Below, one piece after another: positions 6,264 through 6,883 of a stretch of DNA of 6,883 nucleotides (position 1 is the first letter of the stretch; every line of letters starts with the position of its first letter). A model generated the notes under the pieces. The model was not told where the DNA came from, did no database searches, and worked only from the letters and a program-made list of their open reading frames with translations. The stretch is from positions 1 through 6,883 of the forward strand of contig JANQHU010000021.1 in the NCBI GenBank assembly GCA_028282485.1, read 5' to 3'. Origin of the DNA: Bacillota bacterium. Its GTDB lineage: Bacteria; Bacillota; UBA4882; UBA8346. A program made the translations under genes and the position numbers.

Positions 6264-6280
6264 TGTAATTTCTCATTACA
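6264..6280. promoter_or_regulatory. Small palindrome upstream of the diguanylate cyclase
   Basis: TGTAAT (6264-6269) and ATTACA (6275-6280) form a perfect 6-bp inverted repeat with a 5-base loop, directly after the tyrS terminator and about 75 bases before the cyclase start. On the minus strand a TATAGA follows at once and could be a -10 element, but no good -35 is seen. It may be an operator or only a small leader hairpin. Confidence 0.35.
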
Positions 6281-6306
6281 AAAAAATACGCCGCTCAGCG
6301 ACGTAT
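6280..6306 (-). terminator. Intrinsic terminator after tyrS
   Basis: On the minus strand ATACGTCGC (6306-6298) pairs with GCGGCGTAT (6294-6286), nine pairs with one G-T and a three-base loop TGA, followed directly by a run of T (6286-6280). It sits about 30 bases past the tyrS stop and separates tyrS from the diguanylate cyclase gene. Confidence 0.88.
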
Positions 6307-6333
6307 CGACTTAACCTTACTTATTCTAAGTCT

Positions 6334-6883
6334 TTAATCATTTAAAATCAATTTTCGATAATCTTTTTTACCTTTTTTCAACAATAAATACCCTGGGGCA
6401 AACTCCGCTTCCCCAATTAGTTGTTCAAAATTAGTAATCTTCACTTCATTAAGGCTGATTCCACCTTGAGTAATTAATCTTTTGGCTTCGCTACGACTTT
6501 TTGCAAAACCAGCCGCAATTACCAAATCAATTATTCCCATTCCCTCTGTTACTCGGTTCCGCTCTAACGCAAGCCCCTCCAAATCGGCTACTTGATTAGC
6601 AGTTTTCCCAAAATAAGCCCGGGCAGCTTCTACCGCTTTTTCGGCAGCAGCCAGGCCGTGAACCAACTTCGTTACTTCAAAGGCTAAGATGGCTTTGGCT
6701 TGGTTGATCTCTTGATCCTGCAGTGCCCCCAATCTTTGTACCTCGGCCACTGGTAAAAAGGTATATAGCCTTAGGAAACGTGGCACATCCCGATCATCGG
6801 TATTCCGCCAGTACTGGTAAAATTCATAAGGACTAGTCTTCACGGGATCAAGCCAGACTGCTCCGGACTCTGTTTTGCCCATT
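6334..6883 (-). CDS. tyrS: Tyrosyl-tRNA synthetase, C-terminal part (5' end off the window)
   Basis: The last 182 residues of tyrosyl-tRNA synthetase, which charges tRNA-Tyr with tyrosine in the cytoplasm. The visible part begins in the KMSKS-equivalent loop (MGKTESGAVWLDP), which helps activate the amino acid, then TSPYEFYQYWRNTDDRDV, strongly conserved in bacterial TyrS. A helical anticodon-binding region follows, and a C-terminal S4-type RNA-binding domain from about residue 117 (IDLVIAAGFAKSRSEAKRLITQGGISLNE). The methionine at 6882-6880 is internal; the real start and the tyrosine-binding Rossmann domain with its HIGH-like motif, roughly 220 residues, lie beyond base 6883. The 3' end is intact, and a strong terminator follows. 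Any T-box leader would also be off the window. Confidence 0.95.
   Translation of the reverse strand, partial: MGKTESGAVWLDPVKTSPYEFYQYWRNTDDRDVPRFLRLYTFLPVAEVQRLGALQDQEINQAKAILAFEVTKLVHGLAAAEKAVEAARAYFGKTANQVADLEGLALERNRVTEGMGIIDLVIAAGFAKSRSEAKRLITQGGISLNEVKITNFEQLIGEAEFAPGYLLLKKGKKDYRKLILND

Overview
The window reads as a short contig from a low-GC Gram-positive-type bacterium, most likely an anaerobic Bacillota (Clostridia-like) lineage. This rests on the AT-rich sequence, strong AGGAGG ribosome binding sites, a TTG start and sigma-A-like promoters. It also rests on gene types common in that group: an exporter of the ComA/LagD type with its HlyD-like partner, and a single-S4-domain TyrS. 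Phylum is a fair inference; genus cannot be told. Both ends cut through genes.

Left part (1-2685, + strand): a two-gene export operon. The first gene is the C-terminal two thirds of an ABC exporter of the double-glycine-leader peptide (bacteriocin) type, whose N-terminal part is off the window. The second is its membrane-fusion partner, starting right after a Shine-Dalgarno that abuts the upstream stop. The cargo peptide is not in the window. Bases 1-53 are an exact reverse complement of bases 62-114, which are coding. This looks like a fold-back artefact at a contig end, so the obvious GTG start at 178 is almost certainly false and the real reading frame continues further upstream.

Middle (2703-3237, + strand): a compact type II toxin-antitoxin operon with a ParD-like antitoxin and a RelE/ParE-family toxin joined by an ATGA overlap. 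Its own promoter (TTGTAA-17-TATAAT) lies inside a 10+10 bp inverted repeat, a good candidate autoregulatory operator. The toxin gene converges on, and overlaps by 6 bp, the next gene.

Right part (3232-6883, - strand): a 12-TM MFS drug-efflux-type permease, then a 257-bp AT-rich intergenic region with a probable MFS promoter and a probable terminator, then a membrane-bound HAMP-GAF-GGDEF diguanylate cyclase with an intact GGEEF and no RxxD inhibitory site. After a strong intrinsic terminator comes the 3' part of tyrS, cut by the window end.

The window combines an accessory half (peptide export, toxin-antitoxin, efflux) with a more ordinary half (signalling, tRNA charging). I see no complete unknown system. 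The points most worth checking are the fold-back at base 1, the unusual ABC signature and Q-loop of the exporter, and the TGTAAT...ATTACA palindromes before two unrelated genes.
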